DNA from: an uncultured Chitinophagaceae bacterium
Lineage (GTDB): Bacteria > Bacteroidota > Bacteroidia > Chitinophagales > Chitinophagaceae
Reading direction: 5' to 3'
DNA length: 50,423 bases
Assembly: GCA_903904335.1 (NCBI GenBank)
Contig: CAIVCF010000173.1
Location: 1-50,423, forward strand
The position numbers were made by a program, and so were the translations under genes. Shown piece after piece: positions 1 through 7,191 of the stretch. The notes below the pieces were generated by a model, which saw only the letters and a program-made list of their open reading frames with translations, did not search any database and was not told the origin of the DNA. Numbering within the stretch: position 1 is the first letter of the stretch; each line of letters starts with the position of its first letter.

Positions 1-1
1 A

Positions 2-184
2 ATTTTAGTAACAACAATTAAAGGAAAAGTTGAGTTACGTAAAGAAAGCGGGATTTTGATAAGGTCAATTGGTAACGGAGATGCGACTAACGCTAAATTT
101 AGTGGTAGCGACATTCTTGTAACAACATCAAAAGGTAAGACTGAAGTAAGAAAAGAAAGTGGCACACTCATAAGAACAATCTAA
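2..184 (+). CDS. C-terminal end of a repeat-containing protein (partial)
   Basis: The reading frame is open from the left edge of the window and ends at TAA 182-184, giving the last 60 residues of a gene that begins outside. The visible part contains the same unit twice, about 36 residues apart: (D)ILVTT-KGK-E-RKESG-LIR-I. It is rich in Thr, Lys and beta-branched residues, which suggests stacked beta-strands. I do not recognise the family. A strong hairpin terminator follows at once, which supports this being a true gene end. Function unknown. Confidence 0.55.
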   Translation: MLVTTIKGKVELRKESGILIRSIGNGDATNAKFSGSDILVTTSKGKTEVRKESGTLIRTI

Positions 185-187
185 ATG

Positions 188-214
188 AATGTGGGGCTTC
201 GCCCCACATTTTTT
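188..214 (+). terminator. Rho-independent terminator after the partial repeat protein
   Basis: A perfect 10-bp stem (188-197 with 201-210, core GTGGGGC/GCCCCAC) closes a TTC loop and is followed by TTTT. It lies 3 nt after the upstream stop codon and 18 nt before the next start, so it separates the two genes. Confidence 0.85.
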
Positions 215-231
215 AAATCTCAAAAAAAATT

Positions 232-1986
232 ATGTCAAGCGGATTTGTAAACCCAATAACAATAAAAGAAGCAATTGATAAAATTGTTGACAGAACCTAT
301 TTATTACCTGCCATTCAAAGAAAGTTTGTTTGGAGTAGCGACCAAATTGAAATTCTTTTTGACAGTATAATGAGAGGATACCCTATAAACTCATTTATGT
401 TTTGGGAAGTCAAGGAGGATAAAGTAAAAAATGAATTTAAGTTTTATCAGTTCCTAACTGAATACAGACAGTTTTTCAAAGAAGACAATCCCGATATTGA
501 CACCAAAGGCTACAAAGATTTTTTAGCTGTAATTGACGGACAACAAAGGTTAACGAGTTTATACATTGGGTTAAAAGGTTCTTACGCTTATAAATTGCCA
601 AGAAAATGGTGGTATAATAATGAAGAAAATTTGCCAACACGACACCTTTATTTGAATTTATCACAAGCATTACCTGATGAAAACGAAAGACAAATGATTT
701 ATGACTTTCAGTTTCTAACAAAGCAAGAGTTTGAAAAAAAGTCCGAAGACCCTAATTCAATTTGGTATAAAATCAATGACATTCTAACATTCAAGACCAA
801 AGACGAAATTGACAATTACATAGATAGCAAAGGCTGGCTCAACAAGGATTTTACAAAACAGACAATCAGAAAATTGTTTGAGGTAATTTTCAAAGAGCCT
901 TTGATAAATTATTATCTTGAAAAAACACAGGAAATTGATACTGTATTAGATATTTTCATAAGAACCAATAGCGGTGGTGAACCATTAAGTTTTTCTGATT
1001 TACTTATGTCAATTACAACTGCACATTGGAAATCCGATGCAAGAAAAGAAATACCAGACGTTGTAAATAAGGTTTTTGAAATTGGAAACCCTGGCTTTCT
1101 AATCAACAAAGATTTTGTTTTAAAAACTTGCCTTGTGTTATTCAATGATAACATCAAATTTCAAGTAAAGAACTTTGACCAAAGCAATGTTATCATTTTT
1201 GAAAAAAACTGGGACAGAATAAAAAAGAGCATAACGGAAGCATTCACATTACTTGCAAATCTTGGTTTCAACAACCAAAACCTAAGAGCTAAAAACGCTG
1301 TCATTCCAATAATCTATTACATTTATCATCGTGGAATTGAAAACGACATTAATAGTCCAATCAAACACAAAGACGACAAACAACTAATTAGAAAGTGGCT
1401 TTGTGCTTCTTTACTTAAAGGTGTTTTTGGTAGTCAATCTGATACGGTTTTAGGTGGTTTACGTAAAGCAATAAGAGCAGAATTAGCAGATACAACAAAA
1501 CAACCTACATTTCCATTAGACAGAATTAAAGATGAGTTTAAAGCCAATCCAGCTAAAAACCTTTCTTTTGATGATGAACTAATTGAGGGCTTGCTTACAA
1601 CCCAAAAAGATGCACCAGACTGTTTTGCAATTCTATCATTAATTTATTCGCATCTAAACTTTGGTAATCAAGACTACCACAAAGACCATTTGCATCCAGC
1701 AAGTTATTTTAATGCAATTAAAAGAGCAGACTTCCAAACAGATGATGATTTTAACTTTTACAAAGACCCAACAAATTGGAACGGAATTGGAAATCTACAA
1801 TTGCTTAATGGAACCTTAAATCAATCCAAACTTGCATCACCACTAAAAGACTGGGTTACAACAAATAATATTGACAAAGTAAATCAACTAATTCCGAATG
1901 AAAGCCTTGACATTGCGGACTTCAAGAACTTTGTAATTAAACGAAAGGAACTATTAAAAACACAGCTTAAAAATATGGTGGTATGA
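232..1986 (+). CDS. DUF262/DUF1524 protein, GmrSD-like
   Basis: 584 residues. The N-terminal DUF262 (ParB/Srx-like) domain shows the AIQRKFVW motif near residue 27 and IDGQQRL at 101-107. The C-terminal DUF1524-type HNH region shows DHLHP at 485-489, followed by the helix with IGNLQLLN and SKLASP. In GmrSD type IV restriction enzymes the DUF262 domain hydrolyses nucleotides and the DUF1524 domain cuts modified DNA; here both are on one chain. Many DUF262 proteins have no tested activity, so a defence role is inference. The ATG has no clear Shine-Dalgarno sequence. The gene is AT-rich, stands alone between a terminator and a folded repeat, and lies in an accessory region with an IS and a possible phage-defence remnant. 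Confidence 0.85.
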   Translation: MSSGFVNPITIKEAIDKIVDRTYLLPAIQRKFVWSSDQIEILFDSIMRGYPINSFMFWEVKEDKVKNEFKFYQFLTEYRQFFKEDNPDIDTKGYKDFLAVIDGQQRLTSLYIGLKGSYAYKLPRKWWYNNEENLPTRHLYLNLSQALPDENERQMIYDFQFLTKQEFEKKSEDPNSIWYKINDILTFKTKDEIDNYIDSKGWLNKDFTKQTIRKLFEVIFKEPLINYYLEKTQEIDTVLDIFIRTNSGGEPLSFSDLLMSITTAHWKSDARKEIPDVVNKVFEIGNPGFLINKDFVLKTCLVLFNDNIKFQVKNFDQSNVIIFEKNWDRIKKSITEAFTLLANLGFNNQNLRAKNAVIPIIYYIYHRGIENDINSPIKHKDDKQLIRKWLCASLLKGVFGSQSDTVLGGLRKAIRAELADTTKQPTFPLDRIKDEFKANPAKNLSFDDELIEGLLTTQKDAPDCFAILSLIYSHLNFGNQDYHKDHLHPASYFNAIKRADFQTDDDFNFYKDPTNWNGIGNLQLLNGTLNQSKLASPLKDWVTTNNIDKVNQLIPNESLDIADFKNFVIKRKELLKTQLKNMVV

Positions 1987-2017
1987 CGGACAGACAAGAA
2001 AGCCGAACGCATAACAC

Positions 2018-2070
2018 GGGTTTGGCAAAAGTGGCGGTTCAGTGCTCCGCAGACACATTTGTTGCCAACC
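2018..2070 (+). other. Folded attC-like element downstream of the DUF262 gene
   Basis: The arms GGTTTGGCAA (2019-2028) and TTGCCAACC (2062-2070) pair except for one unpaired T. An inner stem GCGG (2034-2037)/CCGC (2047-2050) encloses a 9-nt loop. Two stems separated by a spacer, with an extrahelical base, are the general design of integron attC sites, although the canonical outer boxes are not evident. It begins 32 nt after the stop codon. The interval 1987-2469 otherwise holds this element, two hairpins and no convincing gene. Confidence 0.4.
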
Positions 2071-2231
2071 TAATTCAATTAAAAGAGACGATTCCCTAAT
2101 AGTAAATTTTCATCGAACTTTTTATTTAATTGATAATTTAGAAAAACAAAAACGAGAGTTGTAGGTAAAGTCTTAAAAAAGGCATTGCATTCAAATATTA
2201 GTTACTCATAATATCATTAAATACTATGACT

Positions 2232-2260
2232 AGCCTCACCAAATCGGTGGGGCTTTTTTT
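2232..2260 (+). terminator. Terminator-like hairpin with poly-T tail
   Basis: A 9-bp stem, AGCCTCACC (2232-2240) with GGTGGGGCT (2246-2254, one G-T pair), is followed by a T run to 2260. It lies about 245 nt past the DUF262 stop and after no visible gene. It may belong to a lost gene or to a small transcript starting between 2090 and 2230. Confidence 0.6.
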
Positions 2261-2413
2261 ATGTCCAAAACTCAACAAAAAATTACATCATTTATGCTCC
2301 TACAACGTCAAGCTGAAACCATAGCTGATTTCTAGTTGCATCTGGGTACCAGCATTCCGTCAGCCGACATTATGCCAATGCAATGTTGTACTAAACCTTA
2401 CGGTAGTTTGCGA

Positions 2414-2440
2414 AGCCTCTGATAAAACAGAGGCTTTGCT
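2414..2440 (+). terminator. Hairpin upstream of the IS91-type operon
   Basis: A perfect 8-bp stem AGCCTCTG (2414-2421)/CAGAGGCT (2428-2435) with a 6-nt loop is followed by a mixed T-rich tail. It ends about 30 nt before the recombinase start. It could stop read-through into the IS, or be the subterminal hairpin of the element's left end. Confidence 0.45.
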
Positions 2441-2469
2441 TTGCAATATTATTCAACCAAAAATAATAT

Positions 2470-3399
2470 ATGCAAAACAAACAAACTACCAGTCTGCATA
2501 CAGCAGCCAACAATTATGTAACCATCGTACAACAAGCTTGCAATAAAGTTACAGGTTTCAGTAAACTTTATCAGGATTTGGAACGTTCCATTAATGTGAG
2601 TGGTAAAAGCAAAAGTACCCTTACCAACTATGGTAGGCAACTTGCACATCTGGCACTGCATTTTAATCAGCTGCCCACCACATTGGATGCCGAACAGGTT
2701 CTCGATTACCTGCATCTCGTTAAATCAAAAGGAACTGTTTCGGCCACTTTTTTTAAGTTCACCGTATATGGTCTTCGGGCCGCCTGCAAGTTAAGCGGCT
2801 TGCCTTATCAGCAATTTAGTTTGCCTTCCATAGAGCGTCCCAATAAGCTGCCATCCGTACTTAATGCAACAGAAGTAAAACAACTTTTTAAAGCCTGCAT
2901 CTTACTCAAACATCGCTTACTGCTTGGCTTGTGTTATGGATGTGGCCTTCGTTGCAGCGAAGTACGTAACCTGCGTATTGGTGATATAGATCTGGAGCGA
3001 TGTATGTTGCATGTGCATCAGGGCAAAGGAGGAAAAGATCGCATATTACCATTAGGTACTATGCTGCAACGAGGTATTAAAACATATATAGAAACACAGC
3101 GGCCACAAGTTTTTTTGTTTGAAGGCAATGATGGCCAGGCATTTTCTCAACGTGGTGCACAATGGGTAATGAGTCAGGCATTAAAAAAAACCGGTATCAT
3201 AAAAGAAGATGTATCGCTGCATACATTACGGCATAGTTATGCTACGCATTTATTAGAACAGGGTGTAAGCATCTTAGCCATCAAGAAACTGCTAGGCCAT
3301 GCACATATTGATACCACCATGATCTATCTGCATTTGGCAAGGCCGATACTTACGCAGATCATCAGCCCAATGGATACGCTGTATAATCAAAAGGGTTAA
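2470..3399 (+). CDS. Tyrosine recombinase of the IS91-type element
   Basis: 309 residues. It has an N-terminal SAM-like core-binding domain (about 30-110) and a C-terminal catalytic domain. The catalytic set is visible: R161 (in GLRCSE), K189 (in GKGGKD), H251 and R254 (HTLR), H277 (LGHAH) and the nucleophile Y286 (TTMIYLH). The length and the final GHxxxxTTxIYxH motif fit XerD-like integrases carried by some IS91-family elements beside the transposase. Its stop codon overlaps the transposase start (TAATG), so the two are translationally coupled. Its job in the element is not known to me; resolution of transposition intermediates is a guess. Confidence 0.9.
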   Translation: MQNKQTTSLHTAANNYVTIVQQACNKVTGFSKLYQDLERSINVSGKSKSTLTNYGRQLAHLALHFNQLPTTLDAEQVLDYLHLVKSKGTVSATFFKFTVYGLRAACKLSGLPYQQFSLPSIERPNKLPSVLNATEVKQLFKACILLKHRLLLGLCYGCGLRCSEVRNLRIGDIDLERCMLHVHQGKGGKDRILPLGTMLQRGIKTYIETQRPQVFLFEGNDGQAFSQRGAQWVMSQALKKTGIIKEDVSLHTLRHSYATHLLEQGVSILAIKKLLGHAHIDTTMIYLHLARPILTQIISPMDTLYNQKG

Positions 3400-4547
3400 T
3401 GACGGCTAAAATAGAAGTGGCTGATGTGCTGAATGCACATTGGTTGCAGGTAGAACAATCTGCTGCCATTAACCGATGGCAACTGCGTACACTTAGTGCT
3501 CTCAGGCGTTGCCGCACCGCTGCACTGGGCAGCCATGTAGATGGATGCAGCAGTTGCGGCCATCTGCGCATCAGTTATAACAGTTGCCGTAACCGGCACT
3601 GTCCTAAATGCCAGGCTGCACAAAGAGAACAGTGGATACAAAACCGGGAAGCAGAGCTGCTGCCCGTACCTTATTTTCATGTGGTGTTCACCCTGCCTGA
3701 TACACTTCATCCATTGTGTTTGCATAAGCCTGCAATCATGTACAATATTTTATTTGATACGGTATGGGATACGATAAATTGCTTTGGTACGGATGCAAAA
3801 TGGCTGGGTGCACAAACAGGTATGATTGCCATCCTGCACACATGGGGGCAAACGATGAGCCTGCATCCTCACCTGCATTGCATTGTACCCGGAGGTGGTT
3901 TAACCAAACAAAATAAATGGCGCACGGCAAAGTCTGAAGGCAAATATTTGTTTAATGTAAAAGCAATGAGTAGTGTGTTCAGGGGGAAGTTCATTGCACA
4001 ACTAAAGAAACGTTTACCGGAATCTATTACGACTGAATTGATAAACAGTCTTTATAAACAATCCTGGATAGTATTTGCAAAAAAACCATTTGACAGCCCT
4101 TATAGTGTAATAGAATATTTAGGGCGTTATACCCATAAGATAGCCATCAGCAATCACCGGCTGCAAAAACATGAAAATGGACAGGTAGATTTTACATACA
4201 AAGATTACCGACACGGAGCAGTAACAAAAACGATGCAGTTAGAAGCAATGGAGTTTATCAGACGGTTTAGCATGCATATCCTGCCTAAAGGTTTTGTGCG
4301 CATCCGTCACTATGGAATACTAAGTAGCACCAGCAAACAAATATCTGCCGCAAAAATAAAAGCACAATTGCCCGCAATTAAAATACCGGCATACATCAGA
4401 CCTGCAATAAAAAAAGAACCGTTTAATCCTAAACAATGTCCCTGTTGTAAAAAGCTAACAATGCAAACCGTACTGAATTTTAAGAACAGGCCACCACCTG
4501 TTTACTGGCAACAAATGGCAATCGATTTACTGGAAACAATAGCATAA
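3399..4547 (+). CDS. IS91-family transposase (zinc-binding, Y2 HUH)
   Basis: 382 residues. The N-terminal zinc-binding domain has C50-x2-C53, C63, C68-x2-C71. The HUH metal-binding motif is H158-L-H160 within LHPHLHC, and the two catalytic tyrosines form Y240-LGR-Y244. These features define the IS91 rolling-circle transposase, which nicks one strand at the origin end and replicates towards the terminus end. A basic C-terminal region carries a further CxxC pair (QCPCC). The start overlaps the recombinase stop by one base. The gene looks full length, without frameshift or internal stop. Confidence 0.92.
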   Translation: MTAKIEVADVLNAHWLQVEQSAAINRWQLRTLSALRRCRTAALGSHVDGCSSCGHLRISYNSCRNRHCPKCQAAQREQWIQNREAELLPVPYFHVVFTLPDTLHPLCLHKPAIMYNILFDTVWDTINCFGTDAKWLGAQTGMIAILHTWGQTMSLHPHLHCIVPGGGLTKQNKWRTAKSEGKYLFNVKAMSSVFRGKFIAQLKKRLPESITTELINSLYKQSWIVFAKKPFDSPYSVIEYLGRYTHKIAISNHRLQKHENGQVDFTYKDYRHGAVTKTMQLEAMEFIRRFSMHILPKGFVRIRHYGILSSTSKQISAAKIKAQLPAIKIPAYIRPAIKKEPFNPKQCPCCKKLTMQTVLNFKNRPPPVYWQQMAIDLLETIA

Positions 4548-4776
4548 CTATTTTACGGCATCATGCGGTAAGGCAGGCTATGCATGCACCCGAAAAAATA
4601 CCCGAAAAAAAACTGTTTGAGTAGAATGGAATGTCTGCAAACGAAAAACAATAACCTCAATCTTGAGTACGATGAATGACTCTTTGTTTTTTAATCCTGC
4701 TCATTGTACTCAATTACCCAACAGCAGGTAATACCAATCCCCATAATAATAAACAGCTTCTTCTCGCCGGTTCAGT

Positions 4777-4827
4777 ACAACTAAGACTTCATCGTTGGCC
4801 TTGCAGGCCCGACGAAGTCTTAGTTGT
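4777..4827. repeat. Long hairpin or cruciform downstream of the transposase
   Basis: The arms ACAACTAAGACTTC (4777-4790) and GAAGTCTTAGTTGT (4814-4827) are perfectly complementary over 14 bp. The centre contains a second inverted pair, TGGCC (4796-4800) and GGCC (4806-4809). It sits 230 nt after the transposase and 67 nt from the end of the convergent SHOCT gene. It may be the origin-end structure of the IS91 element, a bidirectional terminator, or a REP-like repeat. A T run at 4837-4844 lies slightly too far away for a standard terminator. Confidence 0.6.
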
Positions 4828-4893
4828 TATAGGCAGTTTTTTTTACTTTAGAAGTTGTCCAATAATTTGTTCAAATGCTGCACTACAAAATTA

Positions 4894-5364
4894 TTATTTG
4901 TTTAAAAGTTTCATTTTTTGTTCATTGAATTCATCTAAAGTAAGTATACCTCCATCAAGCAATTCTTTTAATTTTTTCAATTCGTCTGCAACACTAATTT
5001 GTTCAGTATTTTTTGTATTACCAGCTGCTGCCGATATAGCATTTGCGATTAATTCCGTTTGACTTTGAGGACTACTTGCTGAAATTTTCGCAGAACAAAT
5101 TTGCTTTATTTCTCTTACCTCACTTTTTGTAAAACCATGTCCGACTATTTTTTCGCCACCAACAACAAAAGTTATCGTTGAGTACCCAATCATTGGAGTA
5201 TCAATATTGACACCTTCGATTTGTTGATAAACTATATGCCTTGATTTTCCACTAAAAAAACCAGGAATTTTTAACATGATTTCAGTTTCTTCAATATGGA
5301 TTTCTGCTGGAAATAGTCTATTCCCTTCTGAAACTCTTGATGCTTTATAAATTTTTTCTTCCAT
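4894..5364 (-). CDS. PH-like and SHOCT domain protein
   Basis: 156 residues without signal peptide or membrane segment. Residues 10-85 look like a bacterial PH-like domain (YdbT/bPH_2 type): alternating strands with the block around GFFSGKSRHIVYQQI and ending in HGFTKSEV. The end is a clear SHOCT motif (VADELKKLKELL, then GGILTLDEFNEQK), a short oligomerisation-like helical hairpin common at C-termini of bacterial proteins. This pairing is common and of unknown function. The gene is transcribed towards the IS. The ATG at 5364 is the only good start. Confidence 0.75.
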   Translation of the reverse strand: MEEKIYKASRVSEGNRLFPAEIHIEETEIMLKIPGFFSGKSRHIVYQQIEGVNIDTPMIGYSTITFVVGGEKIVGHGFTKSEVREIKQICSAKISASSPQSQTELIANAISAAAGNTKNTEQISVADELKKLKELLDGGILTLDEFNEQKMKLLNK

Positions 5365-5590
5365 ATCATTGCAATTTTAGATGAATCCTATTTATTTATT
5401 TCTTTTCGGCGGCGCCCCGTTTTTTAATTGGGTTCTGGTCTCCGTTTTATATTGTACTGTTCAATAGTAAATAATTTTCGAGATTTGTAAACTGTTTTTA
5501 TCCGTGATGTCGTTTAGCCCTTAAACTTCCTCATAACAAGCTAATTTATGCTATTAGGTGATACTAATCAAAAAAAAATAGTATTGAAAA

Positions 5591-5731
5591 TCAGCGTTTT
5601 AATGTTGCGCCTTTTGTTTTGTCGTTAGGACAATACAACCTACCAATGCATGTTTTCCTTATTAAATAGATCATCCCTAATAGTCCTTCTTTATCGGTTG
5701 TATGCAAAATTGTATTTGAACTTAATCCCAT
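5591..5731 (-). pseudogene. Remnant resembling the N-terminus of an AbiGi-type phage-defence protein
   Basis: A 46-codon frame starts at ATG 5731 and stops at TGA 5591-5593. Its first half (MGLSSNTILHTTDKEGLLG) resembles the conserved start of abortive-infection AbiGi-family proteins, where an SSNT-x-x-H-x-T-x block is typical. The second half loses resemblance and no frame continues below it, so it looks like a decayed gene. A weak Bacteroidota -7 box lies upstream. The assignment is from memory of the motif. The interval 5365-6021 otherwise holds only this remnant and the tRNA-flank element at 5931-6000. Confidence 0.35.
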
Positions 5732-5930
5732 AAAATGGTTTTTTTAAATATACAAACATTAGATTATTGCATAATGTAAATTGATTACTTATTTGAAGAC
5801 ATTGGTGGTTTATACCACCTAACTTATTTTTTTGATCTCAAAATTTGAAATGGAAATATTCGGGAGAGTATGGAGATTTATTCTATTCTTTAACTTCCAT
5901 TCATCCCTGTTTTCCTTAAAAAAAATCAAA

Positions 5931-6000
5931 ACTTGGCAGAGACTTGGCAGGGACATTCCTAAAATAAAAAATCACCTACATTTTATGGATGTAAGTGATT
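5931..6000 (-). other. tRNA 3'-flank element: hairpin plus two 11-bp repeats (left copy)
   Basis: Read on the minus strand, away from the tRNA at 6022-6095, there is first a hairpin (5989-6000 pairing with 5970-5981, one mismatch) followed by a T run, which probably ends the tRNA transcript. Then come two tandem 11-bp repeats with a CTGCCA core (plus-strand ACTTGGCAGRG at 5931-5941 and 5942-5952). A nearly identical arrangement follows tRNA-Asn at the other end of the window. It is probably an attachment region for a tyrosine-recombinase element. Confidence 0.6.
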
Positions 6001-6021
6001 GATTTTGAGTGTGTTACTCGG

Positions 6022-6095
6022 TGGGCCCACCAGGGCATGATCCTGGGACCCCCTGATTATGAGTCAGGTGCTCTAACCAACTGAGCTATAGGCCC
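6022..6095 (-). tRNA. tRNA with CAT anticodon (Ile2 or elongator Met)
   Basis: On the minus strand the 5' end is G6095 and the 7-bp acceptor stem GGGCCTA/TGGGCCC closes at 6023. The D-loop has AGTTGGTTAGA, and the anticodon arm is CCTGA-CTCATAA-TCAGG with anticodon CAT. Initiator tRNA is excluded because position 1 pairs with 72. Consecutive C4-G69 and C5-G68 pairs fit determinants described for TilS, so tRNA-Ile2 with lysidine is my preference. CCA is not encoded (ACCG). The T-loop is ATCATGC instead of TTCRANY, so both T54 and A58 are changed while remaining complementary. Confidence 0.9.
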
Positions 6096-6118
6096 TGAGT
6101 TTTTTAACTCATGAGGCG

Positions 6119-6148
6119 CAAAAATAACTAAATCAGGATATTCTCCAA
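6119..6148 (-). promoter_or_regulatory. Promoter of the CAT tRNA
   Basis: On the minus strand a TTG (6148-6146) and TATTTTTG (6126-6119) are separated by 19 nt, matching the Bacteroidota -33/-7 consensus. The predicted start is about 15-20 nt before the mature tRNA. The leader holds a small hairpin (TGAGTT/AACTCA) directly before the tRNA. Confidence 0.7.
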
Positions 6149-6169
6149 TTTCATTTTAAATGATACCGC

Positions 6170-6177
6170 TATTTTTG
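6170..6177 (+). promoter_or_regulatory. -7 box of the HAD phosphatase gene
   Basis: TATTTTTG matches TAnnTTTG exactly and ends 5 nt before the ATG at 6183. Bacteroidota transcripts usually start about 5-7 nt after this box, so the mRNA would be leaderless or nearly so. The -33 region is poor (TTT). Confidence 0.5.
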
Positions 6178-6182
6178 TCGGT

Positions 6183-6797
6183 ATGCAGCCAATTAAAAAT
6201 ATCATTTTCGATCTCGGTGGTGTTTTCATGAACCTTGATTATAAAAAAACAGAACAGGCATTTATTGATCTTGGAGTTGTCAATTTTCCTGAATTGTTTA
6301 CCCAGCATCATTCATCACCCTTGTTTGCCGATATGGAAACCGGCAGGATCTCAAATCAAGCATTTTATGATGGATTAAGAAAACTAAGCGGCATAAATAT
6401 GTCGAATGATGACATTCAACATGCATGGAATGCAATGCTGCTCGACTTTCCGATGGAACGAATTGTTTGGTTGAACGAAATAAAAAAGAAATACAATATC
6501 TATTTATTCAGCAACACCAATCAGATTCATTACGATGCATTTATTGAAACGGTTAAGCAACAGACGGGTATTACCGATTTCAATCAATACTTCATTAAAG
6601 CATATTATTCGCATGAATTGGGTTTGCGCAAACCCGATACAGCATCTTTTCAAAAAATTATGGAAGAACAAAAATTAAATCCTGCAGAAACATTATTTAT
6701 CGACGATACTTTAAGTAATGTTCAAGCTGCTGCAGAAATAGGATTGCAGACACTGCATTTAAAACCACCCATAACTGTGTTGGAACTTCAATTATAA
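6183..6797 (+). CDS. HAD superfamily hydrolase, YihX-like phosphatase
   Basis: 204 residues. Motif I is FDLGGVF with nucleophile D10. The usual second Asp is replaced by Gly, as the YihX group carries DLGNV. The cap region follows (METGRIS-x-x-AF). Motif II is the Ser of FSNTN (about 110), motif III the Lys of GLRKP (about 145) and motif IV IDD (about 173). YihX of E. coli removes phosphate from alpha-glucose-1-phosphate; the substrate here is not known. The protein is soluble and cytoplasmic. It is divergent from the tRNA and convergent with the next gene, so it is probably a single-gene unit. Confidence 0.85.
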   Translation: MQPIKNIIFDLGGVFMNLDYKKTEQAFIDLGVVNFPELFTQHHSSPLFADMETGRISNQAFYDGLRKLSGINMSNDDIQHAWNAMLLDFPMERIVWLNEIKKKYNIYLFSNTNQIHYDAFIETVKQQTGITDFNQYFIKAYYSHELGLRKPDTASFQKIMEEQKLNPAETLFIDDTLSNVQAAAEIGLQTLHLKPPITVLELQL

Positions 6798-6804
6798 GCA
6801 GTAT

Positions 6805-7062
6805 TTATTTTACCTCCTCGTAATCGATATAATCATTGCTGTCCGGCGCTTTTGATTTTACTGATGAAACGGGCTGCTGTGCTTGCTGTTGCTGTGTTTG
6901 ACGTTGTTGCATTTCCTGCATTTCTTTGATCTTATCCTGCATCTGCGAAGCCGCTTTGCTTACAGGAACAACCAGATCAAATACAAACTTGTAAATGAGA
7001 TAAATAACAATTCCCCAAATGATCAACTTAAACATAGCAGTAAAGGTAAAGACTGAAAACAT
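6805..7062 (-). CDS. DUF4834 family small membrane protein
   Basis: 85 residues. One transmembrane helix (FKLIIWGIVIYLIYKFVFDL, about 11-30) is followed by a Gln-rich coiled-coil stretch (about 38-62) and an acidic tail ending DYIDYEEVK. The architecture and tail match DUF4834, a small family of Bacteroidota with unknown function, often placed near tRNA or translation genes. A second ATG at 7035 would start directly before the helix and is equally plausible. The gene is convergent with the HAD gene (7 nt between stops) and divergent from the rimP operon. Confidence 0.75.
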   Translation of the reverse strand: MFSVFTFTAMFKLIIWGIVIYLIYKFVFDLVVPVSKAASQMQDKIKEMQEMQQRQTQQQQAQQPVSSVKSKAPDSNDYIDYEEVK

Positions 7063-7114
7063 TTATTTGCTGGAGAATTTGTTAAATGGGAGATGATTTC
7101 ATTCAATCATAAAT

Positions 7115-7146
7115 TTGGAACATAACTGATGATTGCATTACATTTG
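7115..7146 (+). promoter_or_regulatory. Promoter of the rimP-nusA-infB operon
   Basis: TTG at 7115-7117 and TACATTTG at 7139-7146 with a 21-nt spacer are a full Bacteroidota promoter match. Transcription should start near 7151-7154, giving a leader of about 50 nt that contains the hairpin at 7164-7191. This rules out a longer frame starting at 7133 as the true rimP start. Confidence 0.8.
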
Positions 7147-7163
7147 CAACGGACAAAGAGCAA

Positions 7164-7191
7164 AAGAAGGGAACGATTTCGTTCCCTTCTT
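7164..7191 (+). promoter_or_regulatory. Leader hairpin directly before rimP
   Basis: A perfect 12-bp stem, AAGAAGGGAACG (7164-7175) with CGTTCCCTTCTT (7180-7191), carries an ATTT loop. It ends 10 nt before the rimP ATG and is followed by a short T-rich run (CTTTAT). It lies fully inside the predicted leader, so it could attenuate transcription or hide the start codon. Since the operon encodes NusA, autogenous control is a reasonable hypothesis. Confidence 0.6.

Larger units (their letters stand above)
2470..4547 (+). mobile_element. IS91-family insertion sequence with accessory tyrosine recombinase (coding core; ends not fixed)
   Basis: Two overlapping plus-strand genes encode a tyrosine recombinase and a Y2 HUH transposase with a zinc-binding domain. 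IS91-family elements transpose by a rolling-circle mechanism and lack terminal inverted repeats and target duplications, so the ends cannot be set by eye. The left end probably lies between 2260 and 2470 and the right end between 4550 and 4890, which includes a large palindrome at 4777-4827. Both genes are intact and keep all catalytic residues, so the element may be active. The interval 4548-4893 has no supported gene. Confidence 0.8.

Noticed and set aside
2101..2230. Possible small RNA gene ending at the 2232-2260 terminator
   Set aside because: No full -33/-7 promoter is visible and the sequence shows no stable fold by eye, so it was not annotated.
2225..2260. Possible tRNA remnant at the GACTAGCCTCACC sequence
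   Set aside because: Only a terminator-like hairpin is present; no anticodon arm or T-arm can be built.
4676..5062. 128-codon plus-strand frame after the transposase
   Set aside because: It crosses the large palindrome and runs antisense into the well-supported SHOCT gene; composition is low-complexity and no motif is visible.
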